DNA from: Hyphomicrobiales bacterium
GTDB taxonomy: Bacteria > Pseudomonadota > Alphaproteobacteria > Rhizobiales > JAJFHB01
Length of the DNA stretch: 40,910 bases
Direction of reading: 5' to 3'
Assembly: GCA_021775615.1 (NCBI GenBank)
Contig: JAJFHL010000322.1
Span: 1-40,910 of the forward strand
Shown here: piece after piece, positions 29,345 through 39,247 of the stretch
How the letters are laid out: each line of letters begins with the position of its first letter
Position numbering within the stretch: position 1 is the first letter of the stretch
Notes under the pieces: model-generated
The model's database searches: none
Told to the model about the DNA's origin: nothing
What the model saw: the letters and a program-made list of their open reading frames with translations, nothing else
Program-made: the position numbers and the translations under genes

Positions 29345-31966
29345 ATGGAGCGCTACAATCCACGCGAAACCGAGCCGAAATGGCAACGGGTCTGGGAGGA
29401 TCGCCACACCTTCGAGGTGGGCGAGGACACCAGCAAACCGAAATACTACGTGCTCGAGATGTTTCCCTACCCGTCGGGCCGCATTCACATGGGTCATGTG
29501 CGCAATTACGCCATGGGAGATGTGGTTGCGCGCTACAAACGTGCCAGGGGGTTCAATGTCCTGCACCCCATGGGCTGGGACGCCTTTGGCATGCCGGCCG
29601 AGAACGCGGCCATGGAGAACAAGGTCCACCCTGCGTCCTGGACCTACGAGAACATCGACACCATGCGCACCCAGCTCAAGTCCATGGGGCTGTCGCTGGA
29701 CTGGACGCGCGAACTCGCCACTTGCGATCCGGAATACTACGAACAGGAACAGCGCATCTTTCTCGACCTGATGGAGAAAGACCTGGCCTACCGTGCCCTC
29801 GGCAAGGTCAACTGGGATCCGGTCGACAAGACGGTTCTGGCCAATGAACAGGTGATCGACGGCTGCGGCTGGCGTTCCGGCGCGCCTGTCGAGCAACGCG
29901 AACTCACCCAGTGGTTCTTCAGGATTTCAGCCTACTCCGACGATCTCCTTTCGGCGCTCGACGGGCTTGACCGCTGGCCCGAAAAGGTTCGCATCATGCA
30001 GCGCAACTGGATCGGCCGGTCCGAAGGGGTTCGCATGACCTTCGAGCTCGCCGATGTGCCCGCCGGCATCGACGACAAGGGTATCGAGCTCTTCACCACG
30101 CGGCACGACACCTTGTTCGGCGCGTCCTTCTGCGCCATGTCCATCGATCACCCGCTGACCAGAGCGCTGGCGGCGAACGACCCGGCACTGGTGGAGTTCA
30201 TCGAAGACTGCCGGAAGACCGGCACCAGCGCCGAAGACATCGACCGGGCCGAGAAAAAGGGATACGACACCGGCATCAGGGCGCGGCATCCCTTTGATCC
30301 CGAACGCATGCTGCCGGTCTATGTCGCGAATTTCGTGCTGATGGACTATGGCACCGGCGCCATCTTCGGCTGCCCGGGTCATGACCAGCGTGACCTCGAC
30401 TTTGCCCGCAAGTACGACCTCGACGTGGTCCCCGTGGTGGTCCCTCGCGATGCAGATCCCGCTAAGTACGAAATTGGCGACGAAGCCTATCTCGGCGATG
30501 GCCTGATGGCCAACTCCGATTTCCTCGACGGTCTTGGCGTCGAGGCGGCAAAGACGGCCGCGGCCGACCGGCTCGAGGCACAGATCCTGTTCGGCAAACC
30601 CCAGGGCGAGCGCGCCATTATCTATCGCCTGCGCGACTGGGGCGTTTCGCGGCAGCGCTACTGGGGCTGCCCGATTCCAGCGATCCACTGTCCGGACTGC
30701 GGCGTCGTTCCGGTGCCGAAATCGGATCTTCCGGTGCGGCTGCCCGACGACATCGACTTCGACAAGCCCGGCAATCCGCTCGACCGGCATCCCACCTGGA
30801 AACATGTCGACTGTCCGGCCTGCGGCGGCGCTGCCACGCGCGAGACCGACACATTCGACACGTTCGTCGATTCGTCCTGGTACTTCGCGCGGTTCTGTTC
30901 GCCGCGGGCCTCCGAGCCGGTCGACCGGGCGGCCGTGGACTACTGGCTGCCCGTCGACCAGTATATCGGCGGCGTCGAACACGCCATCTTGCATCTGCTC
31001 TATTCGCGCTTCTTCATTCGCGGGATGCGGGAGACCGGGCATGTCGGTCTCGACGAACCGTTCGCCGGTCTGTTCACTCAAGGGATGGTGAACCACGAGA
31101 CCTATCGCCGGGCCGACGGCGCGTGGCTGAGCCCGATTGAAGTGCGGGTGTCTGACGGTCCCGACGGAAAACACGCCGAGGAGGTGTCGAGCGGCGAAAG
31201 CGTGACCATCGGCTCCATCGAGAAGATGTCGAAGTCGAAGCGCAACACCATCGATCCGACCGACATTCTGGAGACCTACGGCGCCGACACGGCGCGCTGG
31301 TTCATGCTGTCTGATTCGCCGCCCGAGCGCGATGTCATCTGGACCGAGGCCGGTGTCGAGGGCGCGGCGCGGTTCGTCCAGAGGATCTGGCGGCTTGTCG
31401 CCGAGGCGGCCACCGCGGCCGCGGGCGCACCGGACACCATGCCGAATGCCTTCGGCCCGTCCGCGCTCGGCCTGCGCAAGGAGGCGCACCGGGCGCTGCA
31501 CAACGTCAGCAACGACATCGAGGCGCTGCGCTTCAACCGGGCCGTTGCCCGCATCTATGAGCTGAGCAACGCCATGTCTGCCCATCTTGCCGAGATCGGT
31601 GCGGAACGTGAGCCGGGCGACGTCTGGGCGTTGCGGGAAGCTGCCGCCTTTCTGGTTCAGATGATCGGCCCGATGATGCCGCATCTGGGCGAGGAGTGTT
31701 GGACCGTTCTCGGCAATTCAGATATGTTGTCTGATCAGGCGTGGCCTGATATTGACGAAACACTGTTGGTCGAAGACACTGTGACCATCGCGGTTCAGGT
31801 AAACGGCAAGCGCCGCGACGAGATCACGGTTCCGCGGCAATCTTCAAACGAAGATGTCGAAGCTGCCGCCCTGAGGGCGGAAAACGTGGTTCGGGCCATT
31901 GGGGATATGCAGGTGCGCAAAGTGATCGTCGTACCGGAAAGAATTGTGAATGTGGTCGCAGCTTGA
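29345..31966 (+). CDS. leuS: Leucyl-tRNA synthetase (LeuRS)
   Basis: An 873-aa class Ia synthetase that charges tRNA-Leu. The HIGH motif reads HMGH in [14 protein letters not shown]. The CP1 editing domain lies at about residues 220-420. The catalytic zinc-type insert has two pairs of cysteines (CPDCG and CPACGG). KMSKS occupies residues 627-631. An anticodon-binding and C-terminal domain follows. The start at 29345, [14 protein letters not shown], is the family start; a GTG at 29285 opens a longer frame but adds unrelated residues. GGAGG at 29327-29331 is rather far (13 bp) from the ATG. The last 17 bp overlap lptE. Confidence 0.97.
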   Translation: MERYNPRETEPKWQRVWEDRHTFEVGEDTSKPKYYVLEMFPYPSGRIHMGHVRNYAMGDVVARYKRARGFNVLHPMGWDAFGMPAENAAMENKVHPASWTYENIDTMRTQLKSMGLSLDWTRELATCDPEYYEQEQRIFLDLMEKDLAYRALGKVNWDPVDKTVLANEQVIDGCGWRSGAPVEQRELTQWFFRISAYSDDLLSALDGLDRWPEKVRIMQRNWIGRSEGVRMTFELADVPAGIDDKGIELFTTRHDTLFGASFCAMSIDHPLTRALAANDPALVEFIEDCRKTGTSAEDIDRAEKKGYDTGIRARHPFDPERMLPVYVANFVLMDYGTGAIFGCPGHDQRDLDFARKYDLDVVPVVVPRDADPAKYEIGDEAYLGDGLMANSDFLDGLGVEAAKTAAADRLEAQILFGKPQGERAIIYRLRDWGVSRQRYWGCPIPAIHCPDCGVVPVPKSDLPVRLPDDIDFDKPGNPLDRHPTWKHVDCPACGGAATRETDTFDTFVDSSWYFARFCSPRASEPVDRAAVDYWLPVDQYIGGVEHAILHLLYSRFFIRGMRETGHVGLDEPFAGLFTQGMVNHETYRRADGAWLSPIEVRVSDGPDGKHAEEVSSGESVTIGSIEKMSKSKRNTIDPTDILETYGADTARWFMLSDSPPERDVIWTEAGVEGAARFVQRIWRLVAEAATAAAGAPDTMPNAFGPSALGLRKEAHRALHNVSNDIEALRFNRAVARIYELSNAMSAHLAEIGAEREPGDVWALREAAAFLVQMIGPMMPHLGEECWTVLGNSDMLSDQAWPDIDETLLVEDTVTIAVQVNGKRRDEITVPRQSSNEDVEAAALRAENVVRAIGDMQVRKVIVVPERIVNVVAA

Positions 31967-32486
31967 CAGGCCGCGCGCCGCGGCGCGCCGGGCCGGACTC
32001 ATCGTCGCCCTGATTGCTGGTGCAGCTTTGCTCGGAGGCTGCAGCTTCAAGCCGGTATACGGGGTTTCTTCAGACGGCGGCCATGTTGCCGAGGAGCTTG
32101 CCTATGTGGCGATCCCCGAAAAGCGTGACCGGCTTCATCAGCTGATTCGAAATCAACTCCTGTCGACGATGTCGCCTGCCGGTGGCCCCAGCGGCAACAG
32201 ATACATTCTGCTCCTCGCTCCCAAGCTTGACTCCAACAATCTGGTGATCGAACCGGATGGGGACGTCAGCCGGCGGCTTTACATGCTTTCGGTGGAGTAC
32301 CGGCTGATCGATGCCGCGAGCGACAAGGTCATCCATCAGGGCAAGACCTTCTCGCATCTGTCCTATGATCGGGTGCGGTCCGAGTTCGCCAACGTCCAGG
32401 CGCGCTCCGACTTGCGCGAACGGGCCTCCATTCAGGTCGCCGACGACATCCGGACACGGCTTGCCGGCTTCTTTGCGTCCCGCTGA
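31950..32486 (+). CDS. lptE: LPS-assembly lipoprotein LptE
   Basis: A 178-aa outer-membrane lipoprotein that plugs the LptD barrel during lipopolysaccharide insertion. A basic lead ([10 protein letters not shown]), a hydrophobic stretch and the lipobox LGGC with the lipidated Cys31 form a clear lipoprotein signal. The mature part begins FKPVYG, typical for alphaproteobacterial LptE, and has the LPS-assembly pattern [55 protein letters not shown]. It overlaps leuS by 17 bp and precedes holA by 15 bp, the usual leuS-lptE-holA order. Confidence 0.92.
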   Translation: MWSQLDRPRAAARRAGLIVALIAGAALLGGCSFKPVYGVSSDGGHVAEELAYVAIPEKRDRLHQLIRNQLLSTMSPAGGPSGNRYILLLAPKLDSNNLVIEPDGDVSRRLYMLSVEYRLIDAASDKVIHQGKTFSHLSYDRVRSEFANVQARSDLRERASIQVADDIRTRLAGFFASR

Positions 32487-32501
32487 ACGGGGAGTTGCGG
32501 C

Positions 32502-33521
32502 ATGACTGCGCTTAAACCGCAGCAGGTCGAGGGCTTCCTCTCCAAACCCGACCCGAAGACGAGGGTGGTTCTGGTCTATGGACCTGACCGCGGCTCGGTC
32601 GCGGAGCGCACCCGAAAACTGATCACCGCCGTTGCCGGCAGCACCGACGATCCTTTCGCAATCGAACGGCTCAACGATTCAGCGCTTGGCGATGACATCG
32701 GCCGTCTTGAAGACGAAGCACGTGCCATACCAATGATGGGTGGCCCGCGAGTGGTCTGGGTCGAGCAGGCCGGCACTCATCTGACCAACGCCCTAAAGCG
32801 GTATCTCGCAGATCCCGCTCCCGAGGCCTGGATCGTTGCAGAAGCAGGTGCGCTGCCGCCGTCATCAAAGCTCCGCCAGCTTTTCGACAAGGCCAGGAAT
32901 GCCGTTGCACTGCCCTGTTATGCCGACACCTCCCGCAGCATTGACGATCTCATCGACGATGAAGTGGCCGGCAACGGGCTTCGAATTGCACCGGACGCCC
33001 GATACCGTCTGGCGGCGGTGCTCGGTGCCGACCGGGGATTGTCCCGTTCGGAGCTGCAGAAGCTCTGTCTCTATTGCCACGGGCAGGGGGAGATCTCTCT
33101 TGATGACGTCGATGCGGTCTGCGGCGACGTGTCTGCACTCGGGCTCGACGATCTCGTCGACCATACATTCGAGGGCAATGTGGCTCTTATGGACGCCGAT
33201 CTTGCCAGGCTTCTGGCCTCGGGAACAGCGGTGCAGGCGGTCCTCGCGGCCCTGTTCAACCACATTGCCAGACTGTCGACCATACAGGCCGAATTGCCGG
33301 CAAAGAGATCTCTCGATGCGGCAATGTCCGGATTGCGTCCTCCGCTGCATTTCTCGCGCAAGGCTTCGCTGAAGAAACAGGTGGGCCAATGGCCGCTGGA
33401 AAAACTGAAGCGCGCCGCCTCGGCGACCGCCGAAACTGAACATCGTTCAAGACGCAGTGACGGCTTGAGCGAAGCCATCCTCGGCAGACACCTTCTGTCC
33501 CTGGCGCATGCGGCACGCTAA
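32502..33521 (+). CDS. holA: DNA polymerase III delta subunit (HolA)
   Basis: A 339-aa clamp-loader subunit that opens the beta clamp. Features: an N-terminal AAA-like fold with VVLVYGPDRGSVAERTRKL (delta keeps a degenerate P-loop), then LPPSSKLRQLFDKARNAVALPCY, a middle lid with DRGLSRSELQKLCLY, and the C-terminal collar domain. The family resemblance and the leuS-lptE-holA order both support the call. Its stop codon overlaps that of the convergent sulfotransferase gene by 4 bp. Confidence 0.92.
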   Translation: MTALKPQQVEGFLSKPDPKTRVVLVYGPDRGSVAERTRKLITAVAGSTDDPFAIERLNDSALGDDIGRLEDEARAIPMMGGPRVVWVEQAGTHLTNALKRYLADPAPEAWIVAEAGALPPSSKLRQLFDKARNAVALPCYADTSRSIDDLIDDEVAGNGLRIAPDARYRLAAVLGADRGLSRSELQKLCLYCHGQGEISLDDVDAVCGDVSALGLDDLVDHTFEGNVALMDADLARLLASGTAVQAVLAALFNHIARLSTIQAELPAKRSLDAAMSGLRPPLHFSRKASLKKQVGQWPLEKLKRAASATAETEHRSRRSDGLSEAILGRHLLSLAHAAR

Positions 33522-34417
33522 GCTGCGGTCGCCACTTTGATGTCATCGCCATAAGCGGCAAATGCGGAACGTGCAAATTCATAGAGCTGCTGGTCCCAGC
33601 GGACCAGGGGTTCGATGGCATCGGCAACCTCGCGCTCAAAGCGCTGAAATTCCTGCATCCTCTCCGCCTGCGACGTAAGGTGCGGCCGGGACACCTTCAC
33701 AACCGGTACGCGCTTCGGTGACGGCAAGTTCGTCCGGCCCGCAATTTCCGGAAAGTCGTGATCGAATGTCTCGGTGAAGCCCACATAATCCAAACGTGTG
33801 ACGGCCTTCTTTGCGGCCTCCAGCAGTTCGTGGCCTGCACCGTCATCGAGATCCACTCTGTCCATTCCGCCGGCCAGCTGGCGGACCATCACATTGTCTG
33901 TCATTTGAACAAGTCTGGGGTCATGTGAGGTCAGGAAATCGGACGCCGTCATGGTCGGGATGCTGGCATACAGATCTTCAAATCCTTCTGGAACGTATCG
34001 TTGTGGAAATGAAGCGCCGTTGAGGTAGCTGTACAGAGAAAACAGCCGCTGCCGCGGATCTCGCAGAAATGTGAAAATGAACGCGTCTTCGCGGTCGCAA
34101 ATCCGTTCGGCAGTTGGCCAGGTCATATGTCCGGTGCAGAACCGGGCACTGCGCGCCTTCGCGCAGACGTCCTGATCGAGCCCCTGTCCAATCCTGAATT
34201 CGCTGCGCACCACCACTGTGCGGCCCGATGACCGCCCTCCGACGCAAAGCCTCATGTAGTCTGCTACGGAGGTGCCCGCCGTCTTCGGTATATGTACGAA
34301 AACGATCTGTCTTTTTGCCCGACCGCCGCGCCACTTGCCGGTATATTCGCGCATCCGTGTGTTGAGGCGCAGCGCAATTTTATGAATCACCTGGCCGACA
34401 TGCCTGGTTCCCATCAT
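33518..34417 (-). CDS. Sulfotransferase family protein
   Basis: A 299-aa predicted PAPS-dependent sulfotransferase (Sulfotransfer_2-like). The 5'-phosphosulfate loop reads FVHIPKTAGTSVADYMR and the 3'-phosphate-binding segment FTFLRDPRQRLFSLYSYL. No membrane anchor is clear. The frame opens at 34534, but the ATG at 34417, with GGGG shortly before it, is a more likely start; the extra residues would be poorly ordered. Substrates of bacterial members include polysaccharides, lipids and Nod-factor-like molecules; nothing here decides. It lies between parB and holA, whose neighbourhood is otherwise core genome, so it may be a later insertion. The stop overlaps the holA stop. Confidence 0.83.
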   Translation of the reverse strand: MMGTRHVGQVIHKIALRLNTRMREYTGKWRGGRAKRQIVFVHIPKTAGTSVADYMRLCVGGRSSGRTVVVRSEFRIGQGLDQDVCAKARSARFCTGHMTWPTAERICDREDAFIFTFLRDPRQRLFSLYSYLNGASFPQRYVPEGFEDLYASIPTMTASDFLTSHDPRLVQMTDNVMVRQLAGGMDRVDLDDGAGHELLEAAKKAVTRLDYVGFTETFDHDFPEIAGRTNLPSPKRVPVVKVSRPHLTSQAERMQEFQRFEREVADAIEPLVRWDQQLYEFARSAFAAYGDDIKVATAA

Positions 34418-34753
34418 TTGACCCCTAATGAGCCGGCCTCCAAAACAACCGGTCAATTTCCGACAGACACCGCCACACGCCTCTTCGTCGAAGTGGTCCG
34501 CCCGAGCAGACGCGGCACGCGCAGACACCCACAACGGGCCGTTGCCGCCGTCACCGAACGCACTGTTACGAGAAGAAACCTGTCATGCTTTGCCGCAAAT
34601 CGATGCAGCGAATCACCCGCTCCTGCATGACCATTCGTTCGTACACGTAGAATTGGTCATCTCTGTGGCCGGGCCCTAAAATGACGGGCGGACAGCCGCC
34701 GATTTCAGGTGCGGCGGGACGACCCAGGCGCCGCCCCGGGTCGCTTGATGTGA
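34418..34753. other. Gene-free interval between the sulfotransferase and parB genes
   Basis: No credible coding frame in 336 bp. Two hairpins lie near the parB end: GGCGG-ACAG-CCGCC (34687-34700) and CGACCC/GGGTCG (34720-34725 with 34738-34743, 12-nt loop). Either could help end the parB transcript on the minus strand, but neither is followed by a run of U. The rest should hold the promoter of the sulfotransferase gene, which I cannot place. Confidence 0.5.
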
Positions 34754-35641
34754 TTACTTGATTGGACGGCCGTTGAGGCGCTTGCAGATATCGTCCAGCT
34801 GCTCCAGCGTCTTGTAGGCGACGCGCAGCTCTCCGCCACCGCGTCCCTTGTGCAGAATACTGACCTTGAGACCTAGCGTATCGGCAAGGGTCTTTTCCAG
34901 CGCAGCGGTATCTGCATCCTTGTCCGGCAGGCGGCGGCTTGATTTCGCCACCGAATCATTTGCCGGCTTACGCGCCATGTCCTCGGCGTCACGCACACTC
35001 AAACCCAGTTTGACAATCTTGTCAGCGATAAGCTCCGGGGTTTCGGTGGCAATGAGCGCGCGCGCATGTCCCGCCGTCAGCTCGCCCGCGGAGAGATACT
35101 GTTTGATCTTGTCCGGCAGGTTGAGCAGGCGAAGTGTGTTGGCGATGTGGCTGCGGCTCTTGCCGATTGAGTCGGCGAGCTGCTGCTGGGTGTAGTTGAA
35201 GTGATCGATCAGCTGCTGATAGCCCTCGCCTTCTTCGATCGGATCAAGATCCGCACGCTGAATGTTTTCGATGAGCGCAATCTCCAGCGCCTCGCCGTCG
35301 CTGAAAGACCGGATGATGACCGGCACTTCGTGCACGCCGGCTTTTTGCGCGGCGCGCCAGCGTCGCTCGCCGGCAACGATTTCGTACCGGTTGGCCCCTT
35401 CGTCCAGCGGGCGAACCACTATCGGCTGCAGCAGTCCTTTTTCCCGTACCGAATTCGTCAGGTCCACCAGGTCGGCTTCCCCGAACTTGCGGCGCGGGTT
35501 TCGCGGATTGCGGACGATGAACTCAATCGGCATGTGCCGGAGGGTTCGGGCATCGGCAACAACGCCTTCTTCGGTGGTGTCGTCGCCGATCAACGCGGCG
35601 AGACCGCGGCCCAATCTGCGTTTGGTGTTTTCTTGCGCCAT
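34754..35641 (-). CDS. parB: Chromosome-partitioning protein ParB
   Basis: A 295-aa CTP-dependent DNA clamp that loads at parS and spreads to form the origin partition complex. The N-terminal ParA-interaction patch RRLGRGLAALIG (residues 8-19) is followed by the CTPase domain with GERRWRAA at 91-98 and the ENIQRADLDPIEEGEGY motif. The helix-turn-helix region spans QQLADSIGKSRSHIANTLRLLNLP, and a C-terminal dimerisation domain closes the protein. It lies 98 bp after parA. Three parS-like sites are found 1.5-4.8 kb away in the same gene cluster. Confidence 0.96.
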   Translation of the reverse strand: MAQENTKRRLGRGLAALIGDDTTEEGVVADARTLRHMPIEFIVRNPRNPRRKFGEADLVDLTNSVREKGLLQPIVVRPLDEGANRYEIVAGERRWRAAQKAGVHEVPVIIRSFSDGEALEIALIENIQRADLDPIEEGEGYQQLIDHFNYTQQQLADSIGKSRSHIANTLRLLNLPDKIKQYLSAGELTAGHARALIATETPELIADKIVKLGLSVRDAEDMARKPANDSVAKSSRRLPDKDADTAALEKTLADTLGLKVSILHKGRGGGELRVAYKTLEQLDDICKRLNGRPIK

Positions 35642-35739
35642 ATGCCTAATGCCAATGTCTTTGTTTGGTCGGTGTGGTTGGGTGCCGGTTCAGATGTGCG
35701 GCCGATCCGTTACGCAGGCGAATCGGAAATATGCCAACG

Positions 35740-36606
35740 TCAGGCCGCACGCAATCTGCGCTCTCGTTTGATGATCTCGGATGCAAGTTTGATATAGGCC
35801 TGCGAGCCTGAGCATTCGCTGTCATAGAGCAAGACCGGCTTACCGTGCGACGGCGCCTCTGAAATGCGGACATTGCGCGGGATGACCGTGTCGTACACCT
35901 TGTCGCCAAGAAAGGCCCGGACATCATCTGCCACCTGCCCCGACAATGAATTGCGGCGATCGAACATGGTGAGCACGATGCCGTGGATGGTCAGACGCGG
36001 GTTCAGATTAGACTTGACCCGCTCCACCGTCTTAAGCAGCTGGCTGAGACCTTCAAGCGCGAAGAACTCACATTGCAGCGGCACCAGGATGGCATCCGCC
36101 GCGCTCATCGCATTGATGGTGAGAAGGTTCAGCGATGGCGGACAGTCGAGCAGGATATAGCTGTAGTTCGGCCGCGACCCGTCATCGTCGTGCATGCCGT
36201 CATAGTAGGCCTCAAGCGCGTCCGCCAGTCGGTGCGTGCGTCGCGGCACTTGCGAGAGTTCAAGTTCGGCGCCCAGCAGATCCATCGATGCCGGCACGCA
36301 ATCCATACGCGGTATGTTCGAGGGAACGGCGGCCTCACCGAGCCCGGTATCACCAAGTAGTACTTCGTAAGCCGAGGTCTCCCTCTCCTTGCGGCCAATG
36401 CCAAGTCCGGTGCTGGCGTTACCCTGGGGATCCAGGTCGATGATGAGAACATACTCACCGACCGCCGCGAGCGCGGTTCCCAGGTTGATTGCGGTGGTCG
36501 TCTTGCCGACACCGCCCTTCTGGTTTGCAAGCGCCAGAATTCTTGGACCGGCCGAATTTTCTTCGGCGGGCGTCAGAGAAATATCACGCGACACGTTTGG
36601 CCTCAT
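35740..36606 (-). CDS. parA: Chromosome-partitioning ATPase ParA
   Basis: A 288-aa deviant-Walker ATPase that moves the ParB-parS complex. The P-loop with signature lysine is K30-GGVG-K35-T36-T37. Switch I appears as DLDPQGNASTGLG and Walker B as YILLDCPPSLNLLT, and a C-terminal basic helix SEIIKRERRLRAA may bind DNA. The first 23 bp overlap the 3' end of rsmG. The length and the order rsmG-parA-parB are those of chromosomal rather than plasmid partition systems. Confidence 0.96.
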   Translation of the reverse strand: MRPNVSRDISLTPAEENSAGPRILALANQKGGVGKTTTAINLGTALAAVGEYVLIIDLDPQGNASTGLGIGRKERETSAYEVLLGDTGLGEAAVPSNIPRMDCVPASMDLLGAELELSQVPRRTHRLADALEAYYDGMHDDDGSRPNYSYILLDCPPSLNLLTINAMSAADAILVPLQCEFFALEGLSQLLKTVERVKSNLNPRLTIHGIVLTMFDRRNSLSGQVADDVRAFLGDKVYDTVIPRNVRISEAPSHGKPVLLYDSECSGSQAYIKLASEIIKRERRLRAA

Positions 36607-37234
36607 TGATCCTGAGAATGCACGCCTTTGGTTCCGTCAGGCTTGCGATACGATCTGCGCTGATTTTCCAGTATTTGGCTGCTTCGGTCAATTCGCGATC
36701 CACATCTTGTCCTTTGAGGAACAGGGCAACTGCACCATTTTCCAAGGGTTTCTGGACGTATTCGAGCAATTTGATCAGCGGCGCGAGTGCCCTCGAAGTG
36801 ACCACATCCACGCCGGATTGTAACGCCGCCGAATCGAGTGATTCGATTCGCACGTCATGGACCACCGCCGGAGCTCGCGTAAGCCGTACCGCCTCGCGCA
36901 GAAACGCGGCCTTCTTTGCGTTGCTTTCGACCAGATGCACCTTCGATCCGTCACCAAGCGCAAGCGCCAGAGGAAGGCCCGGCAGGCCGGCGCCGGAGCC
37001 AAGATCCATGATGGTGGTCGGAGAGCCCGGCAGGTGGCCGAGCAGCTGCAGGGAATCTGCCATGTGGCGATGCCATATCTCGCGAACCGTATCTGGACCG
37101 ATCAGGTTGATACGGGTCTGCCACTTCACGAGCAACTCGACATAGGCCTCCAGCCGCGGCAATGATTCACGTGAAACACCGTCTATGCGCGACAGGTCTG
37201 CTGCGCACCTGAAACCCTGGTCGGTGTCGGACAT
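36584..37234 (-). CDS. rsmG: 16S rRNA (guanine527-N7)-methyltransferase RsmG (GidB)
   Basis: A 216-aa SAM-dependent methyltransferase acting on 16S rRNA G527; loss in other bacteria gives low-level streptomycin resistance. The domain holds the N-terminal LVKWQTRINLIGPDT, the HxADSLQLL signature, and the SAM loop DLGSGAGLPGLPLA. Later come VHLVESNAKKAAFLREA and TSRALAPL. The ATG at 37234 is used; a GTG directly before it is possible. It starts 6 bp after mnmG and overlaps parA by 23 bp. A parS-like site is embedded in its 5' part (37163-37178). Confidence 0.95.
   Translation of the reverse strand: MSDTDQGFRCAADLSRIDGVSRESLPRLEAYVELLVKWQTRINLIGPDTVREIWHRHMADSLQLLGHLPGSPTTIMDLGSGAGLPGLPLALALGDGSKVHLVESNAKKAAFLREAVRLTRAPAVVHDVRIESLDSAALQSGVDVVTSRALAPLIKLLEYVQKPLENGAVALFLKGQDVDRELTEAAKYWKISADRIASLTEPKACILRINEAKRVA
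37163..37178. other. parS-like site inside rsmG
   Basis: TGATTCACGTGAAACA matches the parS consensus TGTTTCACGTGAAACA at 15 of 16 positions, with the central CACGTG intact. It lies about 0.55 kb upstream of the parA start. Confidence 0.82.
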
Positions 37235-37240
37235 CACGCC

Positions 37241-39106
37241 TCAGGCACTCTTGCGCGCAGGCGCCTTCTTCACATGCGTGAGCAGCAGAGTAAGCGCGGC
37301 CGGGGTGATCCCGTCAATGCGCGCGGCCTGGCCCAAGGTGAACGGGCGGGCCTGTGACAGCTTCTGGCGGACTTCCGTTGAGAGACCAGCGATCTCGTTG
37401 TAGTCGAGCGCTTCGGGAAGCAGGAGCCCTTCGTCGCGGCGAAATGCCTCTATGTCTTCGCGCTGCCGATCCAGATAGCCGGAATATTTTGCGTCGATCT
37501 CCAATTGCTCGGCCGCGAAGCGGGGCAGGGCGGCGAGCGCGGGCCACACCTTGGCCAGGGTGGCGATGTCTATGTCCGGATAGGCGAGCAGCTGATGCAC
37601 GCTGCGTCGCACGCCGTCCTGATTGATCTTGAGGCCATGGCGCCCGGCTTCGTTGGGAGTAAGCTCAAGGTTACCCGCCAGCGACCGAGCGGCATCAAGC
37701 GCTGCCGCACGGGCCGCATAGGCCCGGCTCCGTTCGCCGCCAACCAGGCCAAGCCTCAGTCCCACTGGGGTCAGTCTCTGATCCGCGTTGTCTGCCCTCA
37801 GCACGAGACGATACTCCGCACGCGAGGTGAACATGCGATAGGGCTCACTGACGCCGCGGGTCACCAGATCGTCGATCATAACGCCGATATAGGCATCAGC
37901 GCGGTCCAGTGTCACCGGGTCCGACCCCGCCGCTTGACGGCTTGCGTTGGCGCCCGCCATGAGGCCCTGCGCGGCCGCCTCCTCATATCCGGTGGTGCCA
38001 TTGATCTGACCGGCAAGAAACAGGCCGGGCATGCGTCGCACTTCCAGGCTGGAATGGAGTTCGCGCGGGTCGACATAGTCATACTCAATGGCGTACCCGG
38101 TCTTCAGCATGCGCGCATGCTCCAGTCCCGGTATGGTTTTCACAAATGCTTTCTGCGTTTCCTCGGGCAGGGATGTCGATATGCCGTTCGGGTAGATCGT
38201 GTCGTCGCTCAGACTTTCGGGCTCGAGAAAGACCTGATGCGACGAGCGCTCGCCAAAACGCACCACCTTGTCCTCGATCGAGGGACAATAGCGCGGGCCG
38301 ACCCCTTCGATCTGTCCTGAATAGACGGCGGACCGGGCGAGGTTGGCGGCAATGATGTCGTGCGTCCGCGCCGTAGTCGCGGTGAGATGGCACGGCACCT
38401 GCGGTGTGGTGATGCGGTCGGTGAGAAAGGAAAAGGGGATTGGAGGATCATCTCCGGGCTGCGTATCAAGGCCGGCCCAGTCGATGGTCTTGCCGTCAAG
38501 CCTAGGGGGAGTGCCGGTCTTCAAGCGCCCGAGAGCCAGCCCCGAAGCATAGAGTCGATCCGACAGGCCAAGCGCCGGGTCTTCGCCGGCTCGTCCGGCC
38601 GGTATCCGCCGGTCGCCGATGTGAATGAGCCCCTTGAGAAATGTGCCTGTTGTCAGGACGACGGCCGCCGCGGCAAAGGACCGGCCGTCCTCCGTCACGA
38701 CCCCGGTCACCCTTTGACCATCCATTGTGAGATCGCCCACGGCACCTTCAATGATGGTCAGACCAGCGGTGGAACTCATCTCGTCCTGCATGGTCTGCCG
38801 GTAGAGCGCCCTGTCGGCCTGACATCGCGGCCCGCGAACCGCAGGCCCCTTGCGGCGGTTGAGCATTCGAAACTGGATGCCGGCCGCATCCGCAACTCTG
38901 CCCATGACGCCATCCAACGCATCGATCTCGCGGACCAGATGTCCTTTGCCCAGGCCGCCGATAGCGGGGTTGCAGGACATTTCGCCAATCGTCGAAAACC
39001 GGTGCGTGATCAGCGCCGTGCGTGCGCCATAGCGTGCTGCGGCCGCGGCCGCTTCGCAACCCGCATGCCCTCCGCCAATGACGATGACATCATAATTCGT
39101 TTGCAT
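37241..39106 (-). CDS. mnmG: tRNA uridine-5-carboxymethylaminomethyl modification enzyme MnmG (GidA)
   Basis: A 621-aa FAD enzyme that with MnmE installs carboxymethylaminomethyl at wobble U34 of several tRNAs. The FAD loop [22 protein letters not shown] is at the start, and the MnmG signatures [32 protein letters not shown] and [29 protein letters not shown] follow. The C-terminal helical domain that meets MnmE closes the protein. The frame opens at 39178, but the ATG at 39106 gives the family N-terminus. It follows mnmE after 141 bp, an interval that carries a parS-like site. Confidence 0.96.
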   Translation of the reverse strand: MQTNYDVIVIGGGHAGCEAAAAAARYGARTALITHRFSTIGEMSCNPAIGGLGKGHLVREIDALDGVMGRVADAAGIQFRMLNRRKGPAVRGPRCQADRALYRQTMQDEMSSTAGLTIIEGAVGDLTMDGQRVTGVVTEDGRSFAAAAVVLTTGTFLKGLIHIGDRRIPAGRAGEDPALGLSDRLYASGLALGRLKTGTPPRLDGKTIDWAGLDTQPGDDPPIPFSFLTDRITTPQVPCHLTATTARTHDIIAANLARSAVYSGQIEGVGPRYCPSIEDKVVRFGERSSHQVFLEPESLSDDTIYPNGISTSLPEETQKAFVKTIPGLEHARMLKTGYAIEYDYVDPRELHSSLEVRRMPGLFLAGQINGTTGYEEAAAQGLMAGANASRQAAGSDPVTLDRADAYIGVMIDDLVTRGVSEPYRMFTSRAEYRLVLRADNADQRLTPVGLRLGLVGGERSRAYAARAAALDAARSLAGNLELTPNEAGRHGLKINQDGVRRSVHQLLAYPDIDIATLAKVWPALAALPRFAAEQLEIDAKYSGYLDRQREDIEAFRRDEGLLLPEALDYNEIAGLSTEVRQKLSQARPFTLGQAARIDGITPAALTLLLTHVKKAPARKSA

Positions 39107-39219
39107 GGTTTCCGCGCTCGCTTGGCGCGCCGCTTTTAATCTGGAGCGCCTTTTACTGTGAAACCAGGGACCCGTCAAAGACCGCGTCCGCGAAAGCCCG
39201 GCGCAACAACACGCTGCAA

Positions 39220-39235
39220 TGTTTCACATGAAACA
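39220..39235. other. parS-like site between mnmE and mnmG
   Basis: TGTTTCACATGAAACA differs from the parS consensus only at one central base (CACATG for CACGTG), 15 of 16. It lies in the non-coding interval between the mnmE stop and the mnmG start. Confidence 0.78.
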
Positions 39236-39247
39236 TTTCGACTGGCA

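Noticed and set aside
29927-31684. A 585-codon open frame antisense to leuS
   Set aside because: It mirrors the codon bias of a GC-rich gene on the opposite strand. leuS has all its motifs, and the antisense product shows no domain and is rich in Arg/His/Gly as such shadows are.
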